Translations under genes and position numbers: made by a program
NCBI RefSeq assembly: GCF_009602425.1
Contig: NW_022261527.1
Location: forward strand, 78,813-142,812
DNA: 64,000 bases
Reading direction: 5' to 3'
Origin: Actinia tenebrosa
Taxonomy: Eukaryota; Cnidaria; Anthozoa; Actiniaria; Actiniidae
Notes under the pieces: generated by a model
Databases searched by the model: none
What the model was told of the DNA's origin: nothing
The model's input: only the letters and a program-made list of their open reading frames with translations
Shown here: piece after piece, positions 51,088 through 63,285 of the stretch
How the letters are laid out: each line of letters opens with the position of its first letter
How positions within the stretch are numbered: the first letter of the stretch is position 1

Positions 51088-54000
51088 CACACAGCGTGTG
51101 GTAGGTATTCGAGACAGAAAGGAATGAAAGAAAAGGAAGATAAATTTGAATGCGAATCCTGTCAAAGTCGCAGTCTAGTGACGCAAGAGTCGTAGACAAA
51201 GCCTTCTATACGCGCAGGACACACCGAAAAGGACCTTTGTTTCGAGTTGTGGGCCTAGCAATATCGAAATCATGGGGCAACTGGTCAGTAGAGCTGACTT
51301 CAATTTTATTTTTACCAATAAAAAAGAAGACAGGAAATCTATGCTGAACCGACAAGACTTGTTGTGCACATGTCAGACCATGTGATGCCACTCTTGGAAG
51401 TTGATTCTTCCATGATAATTTAACATGCGTCATAAAAGAACAGTTCTCAAGGAACTAAGAACGGAAGAGGATATATGGGCTTTTTATAAGTTGCCGCTCT
51501 ATATATTTAAAACATTTACCACCTAGGGGAATTAGTGTTCTGTTGTAAATTACCTGCAAATGTTCAAATAAATAAATAAAAAAGAAAGAAAGAAAGAACA
51601 AACTGTGACCCAATCATTTTATATTTTATTCCTTTTCTAAAGCATCTATTTACAACAAGTTACAATCCTTCAAATCTCTTTTACCTCTCCTATCAACCTG
51701 TTCCGACTATCAAAATTTTTGCACTTCGTTATAGTGTTTTTCTTTTTAGGGAGAATCAATAAAATTCAAAGTTTTAAAATTTGAGCGATTTTCGTTACAT
51801 TCACATTATTTTACATTTGACAGAGTTTTTCAAGCACATTCCTTCCTAAATGATTTCCTATTATAATTTGTCTTAAAAAAANCAAATTTTAGAAGTATCT
51901 CATAAGCCATGCAAATCTAATCGTTAGAGTAATACACGTACACAAGGAAGCTATTCAATTAACTCACATACAATCATCATTAATATTAATCGTCAATGAA
52001 ATATCTATTTTCTAGGGTGATATCTTAATATTTAATCAAACAGAATAGTACATGGCCGGGCAGAGATACAGATTTTTTCCCTACATGGTGAGAATGTCTT
52101 ACTTGTTTGCTGTGCTCACTTGTAAGAAATCACCTCAAAACTCAAAAATAAAAACAAAAGAGAGAGATTTTCTCATGTTGGTAATATCTAACTTGTTTGC
52201 TGAACTCGTAAGATATAACTTAAAAACTTAGAAATAGAATCTTTAGCTCTGCACATTCATGTAATATCCTCTATATGTTCCTTGCTGCACTTCATGATTA
52301 TGAAGTTTGTCACACACGCACACATCAATAAAACACAAATCTTAAATTTTGTTATTCTTGTAAAAGCTTAATTTTATGATTACCAATAACATAATTAGAC
52401 AGGAAACATGTACAAACTGACAAGATATCATGCACTATGTACAGCTTAGTAACTAATGGACATTATGTTACTCTGGTAAATAATCATAAAATACTGGTTA
52501 TCACTGGTAACCCCAAAAAGTGCAGCCGCTTATAGATATATGTATATATATATATTGTAATTCCTCCTTTGTATTGAAGAAATTCTGTCACTGGTGTAAA
52601 GAGAGAAATTTTTATTTCATTTGTGGCTTTGCCGTGTTATCCTTGTTGGTGCTTAGTCGTGGGTAGATGTCTGAAACTTAACACCTCTGGAACTAGGGTA
52701 TGGGAACTAGTTACGCAAAATAGAAATTGCATTTTTCACTAAGGTGATAATTTCATAATGCAAAATTATACAAAGAAATAAAAAATAGGTGCTCAATAAG
52801 CGCATGTGGCTACTGCCATAAGAAATTATTGTTACCTAGGAAAGGAATGGAGGAAGTCGGTAGCTGACTTTTGAGATATAAGAAGGATATATAGGTAATT
52901 GAATTAGCGGTGTTGGTGAGAAAGATATAAATGTTAAAAGTAAAGGTTAATTACACATATACAATGAAATGTTGATATCAATTTTATGAATTTTAGGGCT
53001 GAAATTAACATTGGTAATGGGAATTGTATATTTTGTTTTATGTGTTTATGTGTGTTGTAAGATATCATTTGAAAAAGCAATAATTCGATAGGAGAACAAC
53101 CACTTTATTTCCAAAGTTTATGGATTGAGAAATTGTGGGCTTCCTGTGGTGTTACGGACTTACTTACATAACTTGATGACATAGTGGCTTCGCCTCTACG
53201 AAGCAGAAGACACAACAACTGTACTCCAAATGTCCTCATCAATCAACCAATCAATCAATCAAGTTTTTTTATCCACAATAGACAGCTCAATTGGCTGATT
53301 TTCAGACATGCTGTGCAATCCATTTTTTGATAAGTGAAACATTAAAGCTACTGTAAGAAACTGTAAATCTTTCTTACGAGGTTATTGATTTTGCTCTATT
53401 TAATATTTCTAAACCAAAATATTGTCTATCAATAATTAAAATTGGAAACCATAATTTACAAATCAAGCATGGTATATTGTTTAGTGTCAAGTTTAGTATT
53501 AGTTCAATATTATTTCCTATAAGTCAGTGTATTTAATTAATATATTTTCAGTATTTTTAGGTTTGTTCTAATTTTTACATGCACTGTTTAATTAAAAATT
53601 TATTACTAACCCAAGCCAATGTGGGTATCTGTTGCCACAAGGGTGGCCCCCACTGAAGTTCAAAAGATACATTGAAAAATTATCATGTTTTTTACTTTTT
53701 CAGATTTATACCCTATTCACACCTAAACATGTTTAGTTAAACCATATTTTCATTAGGAAAAAAAATGAGAAACTAGAAATCTACAATTTAATGAAACTTT
53801 CTAAAATATTGTCAGAGCAAGACAAAGGATAGTTTACATGCATTATTTCACCAAATATTGTGCAGTGTTCGTAGATAGTTTTCCAAACCTGTTTAGTTAA
53901 ACCACTTTAAAACATGTTTAAGCCTTGGTGTGAATGAGGTATCTAGTTTCTTTTTTCATTTAGCCAAATTTATCACTAGTACTCATATGACATTAAAAAA

Positions 54001-54162
54001 AACTATTAAACATGACAATCTAGAGCCTAAACTGATCCATGTATTTCCATTTAGATTATACATTCATTACTTTTTATTTCTATGTCTCTGGTTGTACATT
54101 GGCACTGTAATTCTACATCGACTTTCAGAGACAACAATAACTTTAAACAGTTTAATAATAAC

Positions 54163-54720
54163 TATAATCATGGAAGTAGTGGTAATAATCTAGAATAGTT
54201 CCTTGAACAATATTTCAAGGTCTAAATTAATACTACAAGTACTCATTAACAACTTACTGTAGCAAGAAAATAATCATGGAAGTAGTGGTAATAATCTAGA
54301 ATAGTCCCTTGAACAACATTTTAAGGTCTAAAATANNNNNNNNNNNNNNNNNNNNNNNNNNNNNNNNNNNNNNNNNNNNNNNNNNNNNNNNNNNNNNNNN
54401 NNNNNNNNNNNNNNNNNNNNNNNNNNNNNNNNNNNNNNNNNNNNNNNNNNNNNNNNNNNNNNNNNNNNNNNNNNNNNNNNNNNNNNNNNNNNNNNNNNNN
54501 NNNNNNNNNNNNNNNNNNNNNNNNNNNNNNNNNNNNNNNNNNNNNNNNNNNNNNNNNNNNNNNNNNNNNNNNNNNNNNNNNNNNNNNNNNNNNNNAATAA
54601 TCATGGAAGTAGTGGTAATAATCTAGAATAGTCCCTTGAACAACATTTTAAGGTCTAAAATAATACTACAAATACTACAAGTACTCATAAACAACTTACT
54701 GTAGCAAGAAAAATATTAAG
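54163..54720. repeat. about 106-bp tandem repeat spanning an assembly gap
   Basis: ATAATCATGGAAGTAGTGGT starts near 54164 and 54269 and again at about 54597, right after the N run. Each unit continues through TCTAGAATAG, CTTGAACAA, AAGGTCTAAA and CTTACTGTAGCAAG. The distance across the gap fits about three units. Confidence 0.85.
54336..54595. other. assembly gap (260 N)
   Basis: Unknown bases inside a tandem repeat. The assembler probably could not resolve the copy number. Confidence 0.99.
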
Positions 54721-54980
54721 AAATAATATATTTAATTCTGCTTTTGTCGGTTTGATTAGTAATCCAACAATTTCTTAACTAACCCCTGTAAGATACATAC
54801 TTATTAGTGAAGTGGCTTTAAATGGTTACATTTTCTACTTGTACATTCCACCTTAATCAAAACTGATGCCAGACTATCTGGTGTTAACATTTTTAGTTTG
54901 GCATTTATCTAATTTTATACTTTTCTTGTGAGTTTTGATATTTTCTTCAGATGCATTTTTCAATATTGTATACCTGATCT

Positions 54981-57900
54981 TTACTGGTCTGTTCCATCAA
55001 GATGTCTATTAACATGCTCTTCAATATACCCCGTGGTTGCACTAGGAGGAAACAAGATGTTACAAATTGGGCATTCACGCTGATCCAAACTTGGCATTGG
55101 TACTTGTGCTGGCGATGATGGTGGTGGTGCTCCTGGTACTGATGGTAGATGGAATGGATCCTGTGCTGGTCCTGGTGTAAAATATGGATTAACAGGGGGA
55201 GGGGTGGCCTCTGGGTTCCTTGCTACAAGAACCCATTGTTGACTGCATGGACTATGCATTCTTCCATGAGAGCTTTTATTCCAGGGCCATTGGATAGGAG
55301 GAGACCTTTGATCTGTAACAAATAATTCAATGCTTAATATCAATTTAATGCTTAAGATATGGTATGATATTAAAAGAATTAAGCCTGCTTAACACTAGCA
55401 TCAGAATCGGAAAACACAAACTCAATAGTATACTGTATATTAACAGTACTTGTCTTTTTCACACTTTGGTGATGAATGCAATACTGAGTCTGTATGTTTC
55501 TTCGTATTCTGATGCTTTGTGAACCAGGCTTTAGGTTTCATTTTTGTTTTGAGCTTAGGAAAAAGGAAGGAATGTAACATCGCGATAGACCTACCTGGAG
55601 ATGTTTGTTGGTACTGGTCTTTAGTTTCAGGTGTTTCAGATGATCCAATCATCTTTGACTCAGCCTCAACATGCATATCCACTTCTTTCTTCCATCGTTC
55701 AATTTCTTCAGTGAGTTTCTGGACTGTGTCTTCCAATTTCTGGATTTTCTTCCTAGCATCTTCTCCCAGTTTATCACGTTCACATTGTTCTTGTGCTAGT
55801 GACATTTGTATTTCCTCTATCTCTTTATTCCTTAAATCTCTCTCCTGTTCCCATACTTTTAGCTGCTCTTGCAAGTTCATTATTTCTTCAATGAGATTGT
55901 GTTTTTCGGATTTCTCATTTTGGAACAGTTCTTCCAACTGGGCTAGCCTGTTTTTTCTCTCGGCATTGTCTGTTTCCAATGTTTTGATGTAAGAAGTAAG
56001 TTCAGCCTTTTCTTCTTCATATTTGGTAAAAGAGGATGCCTTTTGGTGGCTCTCAGACTCCACCTGCTCTAGACTCACTTTCAGTTTATTCAACTCAAGT
56101 TTTTTCTATTGAAAACGCATGAAAAATAAGTCCAGTTATAGCTTATTCAATTGAAATTTCTATTGAATGAATAAATATAAATATAAATATAAAAATATAT
56201 TAAATATTAAAAATTAATTATCATATTTGTATTGATTGTATATATAAACGAATGCTTATGTATCTCTACCTTTTGATACTAAATTATTCTCATTCCTTTC
56301 GAGGGACAGGGTTATAAAAGGATTGTTTGGAAAAATTTAACATCAAATCATAAATAACCCAACATATTGCACAAACATTTGAAGTATACACTCAGAACAA
56401 TACTAAGCATGCACGTCCAAGGATCCAAATTGAAAAATTTTATGCAATCACTATTTATAATACTCCTCATTAATATGTACTGTTTAATAAATTTGCAGGA
56501 GTCTTTTATCAGTACTTAAAAACACAAGGTGTAGCTGAGTGTTTTTAGACCTGATAAAACATGATCTGTGAGTTTATTGAATGGCTTAAAAAACTGATGA
56601 TGTATGTTCTCATATTGTACTGAATTCTTTACAAAATAAACCAAGTTTGATAGAGAAAATCCAAGTTAAAGTTTATGCAAATGAAGACGAATCTATATCA
56701 GATATAAAACCTCCTTCATGGTCATGATTTCTATTGTGTTTCCTTCATGAATTATAAATGAGTTTTTTAAGTGCTATATGACAGTGACATTTCATGGAGA
56801 TTGCGCACAAACTATTTAAGATATGATTTCTTTTAACTTGGAATTTTACAAAGTAATGTATGTTGGCAGATAAAATTTGCTGCCAGCAAACATTTGTTTT
56901 CATAAGAGTTGTAGGTTCAACATTCTCTAGGTTATGGACAATCTTTATGAAACTTTACAATCTTACTGATAATATATATAAAAAGTTTGACTGCAAACTC
57001 TCTTTTTTGTTGATAAAACAAACAAAACATAAATAAGATATTTGGATGGCATGACGTCACAGTGAAAAATATTCCTCAATATTCAATTAACAGAAAACTT
57101 GCCTATTCCCATTCTAGCAAATTTCCATTAGGTTAGCACTTTCTAAGAAAATGATGACCTCATCAAGAAAATAAATTACAGCTGACAAATACCTACTACA
57201 TTTATTGTAGTCTTAGTAATGGCCAAAAACAAACACTAAAAAAATGCTTAGTCATAAAAAACATAAAGGACTGATGAATATCTTCTATAATTCAAGAAAC
57301 TAATAATAATGCCAATAAATAGTTATTATTAATGATAATGTACATCTAATTGTAGTAAACCATACAATTGTTTTTACTCTCTTTGCTTTTTATTAGGTAT
57401 TTTTCTTGTTTTCCTTACCTCTTCAAGCTCTTCATTTATCTGTTGGTACTTCTCCTTCTCTGCTTCTAGAGCTTTCTTTGCATCAGCTCCTGCAGAACAC
57501 TCCTCCTCCAGTTCTTGTTGTAACTTCATTATGGCTGTGCTGTCAGATGGTGATTCAGACGATGATGAGTTTTGGAGCTTTTTCAGCTGATTCTTTAGCC
57601 TGTGGCATTCAATAAATTTTGATTTATAGGCTTCAGCTCCCATATTCAAGCGTACCCGAAGATCTTCATTTTTAGCTCTGAAATCTTCTATTTCATGTCG
57701 TAAATCACTTGCAGGAAGACTGCTTTGAATGGCACCAAGAGCTCTCTTGAGTTCGTTCTTTTCTTTCCACATTTCTTCAAGGCTTTTCTTGGCTTCAATA
57801 TATTTCTTTTCAAGGTGCGTGTGAGCTGTCTGAAGTGCATACATCGATGCAGCTGAATTTCTGGAAGAAGTTTTATTTTTTCCCTTGGTATCATTTAGTG

Positions 57901-59662
57901 ACGTCTGGAGAGACTCCTTAGCAGATTTCAGTCCTTTGACCTCCTCATTTGCAGCAGAGAGTTGAGCAAATGCAACCTCGAGTCTCTCTTCCAAAGATTT
58001 CACCTCATTCTTTTCTTTTTCAAGCTCTTCTTGAGCTTCTTTTGCTTCTGCTGTCTTGGTCTCCAAAAGCTGGTTTTGCTCAGCATTGGCCTGTAACTGA
58101 TGCTCTAGTTGCTTTTGGAGCTCAGAAACTGCAGTATCAGTTTGAGCACACAATGAGTGGTTTAAAGCTTTCTCTCCCTCTAACTGGTTTTCTATCCCTC
58201 TAAGTGCAGCTTCATAGTCCTCTTCTAATGCCAAATTTCTCCCCTTTTCTGTTTCGATTTTATTTTTCAAGTCTTCAACCTCGTATTCCAATGTCTGGAT
58301 CTCATCTCTCTTCATGATACCTTCTTCTATAAGTGCTTTGATCTTGTTCTCAAAACTAACTGATTCGGCCAAAGCTGCATCCATAACCTCATCTTTTTCC
58401 TTCTCCAGCAATTTTACCTTAGCTGTAAGCTGCTGAACGGTATCTTTGAGATCCTTGAGCTCAGTGTTCTTGACTTCCAACTTCTTCAGTAGCATTTGCA
58501 ATTCCTTTTTGAATTTTTCAGATTCATTTTCTGCCTGCGATTTAGCCAGAAGGAATTTATCCTTTTCACCTGTGAGCTGATCTTGTAAATCTTTAATCAT
58601 AACATTTTTTTGTTCCACGTCTTGCTTGAGTTTTGCAACTGCTGAGTTCAGATTTTCTTTTTCCTCTCTTAGTAACGAGATTTCTTCAGCTTTCTTATTC
58701 ACATCTGTGGAAAGATTCTCTACAAGCTCTCTGTTCTCTGCAATTTTTTGCAGATACTGCAGTTTTTCACTCACCAACTTGTCCCGACTTTTTTGCACTT
58801 CTGAGCACTGTATCTGTTCCTTTTCAACAATTGTAGTAAACTCTTCAACTTTCTTGTTCGAATGCTCAACAATAACCATCAATTCCTGCTTGTTTTTCTC
58901 CAAGTCTTTGACTGACGCCTCCAGTTCTGTGATCCGCTTTCCCAACTTTTCCAGTTCTTCGTTTTTCTCGCCAACTTTTTTGTTTGCCTTATCCAATTCC
59001 TTGGAAAGAATTGAATTTCGTTTTCTTTCGTGGTTGACTTCAGCTTTTAATTCGGCCTTTCTTTTCTCCAGACCCATGACTGTTTCAGTCAATCTCTCTA
59101 AATCGCCTTTCATCCTTTCGATAGAGACTTTTAGTGAGGTATTTTCTTCGAGAGCTCTTGCCAAAGAATCCTCAGCGATGGCGGTCCGATTTTTTACCAT
59201 CAACATACTTTCATCATCTTCTACTTCACAAAACTCAAACTCCGTCTCGTCGGCCTTCGTTTTTATTTGAAATGGTACACTCGCTCCCCTTACTTCCCCG
59301 GAGCTATTAACGTAGCAAAACTGATAGAATTCTTCATCACATTTTGGTAGATTTTTTGCCTTAAAAACAACCATGTTGTGAACGGATTTACCTTCTTCCT
59401 GTGCTCCCAAGAACGGCGACCATTCAAAGGTATAATGTTCCTTCGAATACTGCCATCCAACTTTAAATAAACCAACCCAATCCCTATTTGTCGCCTTGAC
59501 GGACGATTTTATGGTATAACAGCATTCGATACCTTTATCGGGAGAATAAACATCAGCGACTCCACGGAAAACAACAGCAGTAAAATCAGCATCCTCTACC
59601 TTCGCATCGGGACTTCGCTCGCTAAGCGGAATATCCGCGTTAAGATTTGCTTTTCCAGCCAT
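54981..59662 (-). CDS. TAX1BP1: TAX1BP1/CALCOCO-type selective autophagy receptor
   Basis: Such receptors bind ubiquitinated cargo and ATG8 proteins to deliver cargo to autophagosomes. Exons 57419-59662, 55595-56105 and 54981-55312 join in phase to give 1028 residues (human TAX1BP1 789). The start chosen is MAGKAN at 59662. An in-frame ATG at 59677 would add five residues. A SKICH domain spans about 28-134 (DWVGLFKVGW, YTFEWSP, EFYQFCYVNSSGEVRGASVPFQ). Right after it MLMV (153-156) sits in an acidic context where NDP52 has its non-canonical LIR (ILVV). A very long coiled coil follows (about 165-920), then a Pro-rich linker and one C-terminal UBZ-type zinc finger (C999, C1002, H1018, H1022). 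Human TAX1BP1 has two such fingers. The first exon, 2244 coding bases, is unusually large for this family. Confidence 0.93.
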
Positions 59663-60716
59663 TTTCCTGGTTAACAAAATTTCTTCCAGTTCCTTCTCAA
59701 TTGGAAAAGAGATTCATTTGGTAAATAACAAGTAAACAGTATGTTTAGAACGCGGAAAAGATTTCCTCCAAAACGAAACTGAAATCAAATTTGCTGCGTG
59801 CACAAACAGTCGTCGATTGTTTTATAAGGCAGCCGATGACTCTCCGGAGTTGCTATTTTTAGAAAAATACGACACGGGGCTGACACGGGGACACACGGAT
59901 GTCCACGGATGAAAGATACGTAATTGTTCGGAACAGCGATCCACGAGCGAGTCATCTCGAAACATCTACGACGAGCTACGTCGGGATGGACTTCGTTAGA
60001 AGCTTGAAAGTTAGCCGAAACAATAAAACCTTTTGGTCGTTTGTATAATTTAGTAAAAAATTCAAATCTAATTAATATAAATTTAAAACTATGCTACCGA
60101 ACTTCGGATAAATACTTCCAGTTGCAAGCATCCCATCCGAGATTACGACATATTTTTACCGCCAACGCACCGTCGCGTCATAATCAACCTTGGCCAACCT
60201 TCATACTTCATTCTAGTATTTATTTCACGTTTAACTTTCTAATTTTTCCCTTAGCTTTTCAGTTCTACCACAAGCTTACCAAAGGAAATAGGATTCATAT
60301 TTATTATCTTCTTTAGCATTTCATTTATTCGTTCCATTTTAATTTCTAATACTTGACAAAAGGTTGTGATGGGGAATCATCGGGGAATCAGTCGGCAAAT
60401 CATGTGTGGGAAGACATCGACATGCAGGAAGAATTAGGCCATCCCTAAAAATTCTTCTGAATCGCTATACAAATTTTTACGGTGACTATATCATAGCTAT
60501 ACTGAATCGAATGCAAGTTTTCAAGTGTACTATGGCAGAGACCGTGCACCAAGTCATGTCGAGGAGAACACGGATGTCACGTAGCAAACACAGTTTCTGC
60601 TGAGCTCATTATTTCTATAAAGCCTGATATTACTGGTAAAGCACTTCATGATGTTTACTGAAAAAACTAACTGTTTCTACACATAAATACATCGTTTGGC
60701 ATACTACATGCAAACA

Positions 60717-60962
60717 ATAACGTCAAAAAAAGTTTATTTCAAAAACTGGCGATAATGTTATCTTAGCAAGTCACGTGATATGTGACGTCATACACCCAAA
60801 ATCGTTGGGGTGACTGACAGGGCACGTGATTACATCCCTGCCAAGTTTCGTAATCACAGGTTGTATTGCCGCGGAGAAAGTGGGACAGGGGCCACCAGAG
60901 GTGCGTGGGGCCAGCAGACGTGGAGCCACCAGACGTTTGGCACGATGGGGTCACCACAGGTG
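60717..60962. repeat. direct repeat unit, copy 1
   Basis: It starts ATAACGTCAAAAAA and contains CACGTGATATGTGACGTCAT, a second GCACGTGA, then GGCCACCAGA/GACGTGG minisatellite-like units. About 230 bp are nearly identical to 61144-61380, offset by about 427 bp. It may be part of one duplicated element. Confidence 0.8.
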
Positions 60963-61143
60963 TGTAAGAATACGGCATGGGAAATTTTCAATTTCTATCT
61001 TGTGTCTTTGTTAGTAGTTTTATAGACGGTTTATCGTCATGGTTTAGCCATAAAACGCTACTTATAGGTCACGTGACCTGTGACGTCACGCTGCCAGGGG
61101 GTTGGTTACCATCAGCGTTGGCATACAAAGACTTTAGTAGTGC

Positions 61144-61380
61144 AATAACGTCAAAAAAGGTTCATTTCAAAAACTGGCGATAATGTTATCTTAGCAAGTC
61201 ACGTGATATGTGACGTCATACACCCAAAATCGTTGGGGTGACTGACAGGGCACGTGACTACATCCCTGCCAAGTTTCATAATCACAGGTTGTATTGCCGC
61301 GGAGAAAATGGGACAGGGGCCACCAGAGGTGTGGGGCCACCAGACGTGGGGCCACCAGACGTTGGTGGAACGTGCCAAGG
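61144..61380. repeat. direct repeat unit, copy 2
   Basis: Near-identical to copy 1, with a shorter GTGGGGCCACCAGACGTGG segment at its right. The flanks beyond the shared part differ. Confidence 0.8.
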
Positions 61381-61546
61381 TTACTTGGATATTTGAAGAC
61401 AAAATACAGAATTTCGTTTCCAGTGGTAGCCCCGAAAATACTAACCTCTTCCTTTATTACTCTGCAGCCAATCTTTGTTGTACCCAGGGACACACCCTGG
61501 AAAGAACCAACTTAGGGGAGATGACTTAAGGACGGTGCCTACTATA

Positions 61547-61823
61547 AGGGGCTGTTTATATGGAGCGAGCCAGCCCGGTAAGCATACGAACTCGTCCCGC
61601 GAAAATCAAAAAAAAAAAAACATGGCGGCATGCGCAGTAGGATCAAATCCAGCCCGCTTACCGGGCTGGTTCGTTTATATAGGAATTTTTCCATCCCGCT
61701 TGCCGAGATCTCGGCACCGCCCAACCGAGATCTCGGTAAGCGGGCCAGCCCGTCTCCCCATATAAACACAAAGCATTTTTAGCAACGAAAAGAGGCCGAG
61801 CCGATATCTCGGCAAAGCGGGCT

Positions 61824-61861
<38 letters not shown>

Positions 61862-61866
61862 CCCCT
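61547..61866. mobile_element. MITE, TIR AGGGGCTGTTTATATGGAG
   Basis: AGGGGCTGTTTATATGGAG and its inverse CTCCATATAAACAGCCCCT are the ends, flanked by TA (61545-61546 and 61867-61868). Inside, GCCAGCCCGGTAAGC, CCGAGATCTCGG palindromes and CATATAAAC motifs recur in both orientations, suggesting nested terminal segments. It is unusually GC-rich for the window. Confidence 0.75.
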
Positions 61867-62984
61867 TAGAGTTGCATTAGAGTGGTTCCTTTTAATATTT
61901 TAGGTTTGTCTAATAGCTACTATGCTACTACTATGGTACACCACCGATGGTCACATTCTCTTCCCTTTCTCAAAAGATCTTTGATTGTTGATTGGGATAC
62001 CTGTGCGTTTTATTTGCGACGCTTAGTATTGGCTGATTATATTGGTGGATGTCTTGCTGACACTTCCGTTCAACTTTCAGCTTGATTGCTTCAAGTTCCC
62101 TCCTCTTCGGGATTTGATGTAAACTTCACTCTAAAACCCGAACTTTTAGCACATGAACTGCAACCATAACCTGATGCCACATTGTTAAAATCGTAAGTAA
62201 TTCCATAATGCTTGAATTTCTTTCTCTCTGACCAAGAAATTAGATGTTTTGATCAAAGTTTCCGAAGGTCTTCGATCCTACAGTATTAGAGTATGTACTC
62301 TGCCTGTCACTGAGTAAAAGATATAAAATAAAGTGATAACAAACATCACGCGATTTTTTACATTATTAATGCGAAATTTTCAAATAATATTCATAAAGGC
62401 CACGGTAACTCAAAACTAGTTACAGTATTTTAGATACGATATGCTGATGAGCTGATGCGGCTTGAAAGGCAGCTGATACGGATGGACGGTGTCAACTTAG
62501 TTTGTGACTGCAAGTTGAAATTTTTTTTTCGGTTTAAAAAACACAAGAATCAATTTGACAAGAGTCTGCTCTCTTCCATAAGAGGTGTTTTCTTGAATTT
62601 ATTTGTACATAAGAACGTAAATTGATATTCAAGTTATGATTCGCAGATGAATCATGAAAGGTGCAAAATGTAGTTACAAGTTATATTTTTCTCTTGTTTA
62701 TATAACGATACTTGCTCTGACTTGTACGTTTCTGCTGTTGTTTTTGCTCTTAAAACATAGTAAAAGATCTTCCGAGTCTAGCGAAGGAGTGACATAAAAG
62801 CGTTTATCTTGCATACAGTTAGCATTTGATCCCTAAAATCTTAGAGCTTAATGAAATAAGTAAGTCATATATATAATATTTATAGTTAAGAACATCTGCC
62901 AAAACGTAGTCGACTGTGTTGGGAGTTTTCAATCAAATTGGAGAACCAGGCATTTTTTATGGGTCTCAATATTTTGACAAAGTT

Positions 62985-63102
62985 CAGGGGCAGATCCAGG
63001 TTTTTTTCTAGGGTTGGATGCACCATCCAGGATATCAGCTCATCTAGGGGGAGGGGGGGGGTGGGTGCACTCCCCTGCACCCCTCCCCTAGATCCACACT
63101 GG
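62985..63102. mobile_element. diverged CAGGGGCGGATCCAGG-type element
   Basis: CAGGGGCAGATCCAGG at left and CCTAGATCCACACTGG at right are imperfect inverted ends around G-rich and CACCCCTCCCC tracts. Confidence 0.45.
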
Positions 63103-63285
63103 GAAAATGATATCCAATTACCATTGGATGTAGGAAGCAATCCATTTGCGTGATTCTTTACTAGTGCAAAACTATCTAAAGCTTTTGTCAAGAAAGTATT
63201 TTTTCCTGCAGTCATAGGAGACAAAACAGTAGGTCATACACTTCATAAATGTCAAAACTCTAAACACAGTTATTCAGTAAATTGT

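Larger units (their letters stand above)
51088..54980. other. intergenic: transporter promoter and TAX1BP1-like 3' flank
   Basis: No additional gene is visible. It contains (GAAA)n at about 51571-51598, a TA-rich tract near 52539-52556, CAAT repeats near 53235-53260 and a tandem repeat with an assembly gap at 54163-54720. Part of it must be the 3' UTR of the autophagy receptor gene. Confidence 0.5.

Noticed and set aside
58626-59270. 214-codon plus-strand frame rich in Ser and Phe
   Set aside because: It is the antisense shadow of the Lys/Glu-rich coiled coil of the autophagy receptor.
60763-61530. Several open frames of 60-100 codons
   Set aside because: They translate the direct repeat and are present in both strands and both copies. 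This reflects base composition of the repeat.
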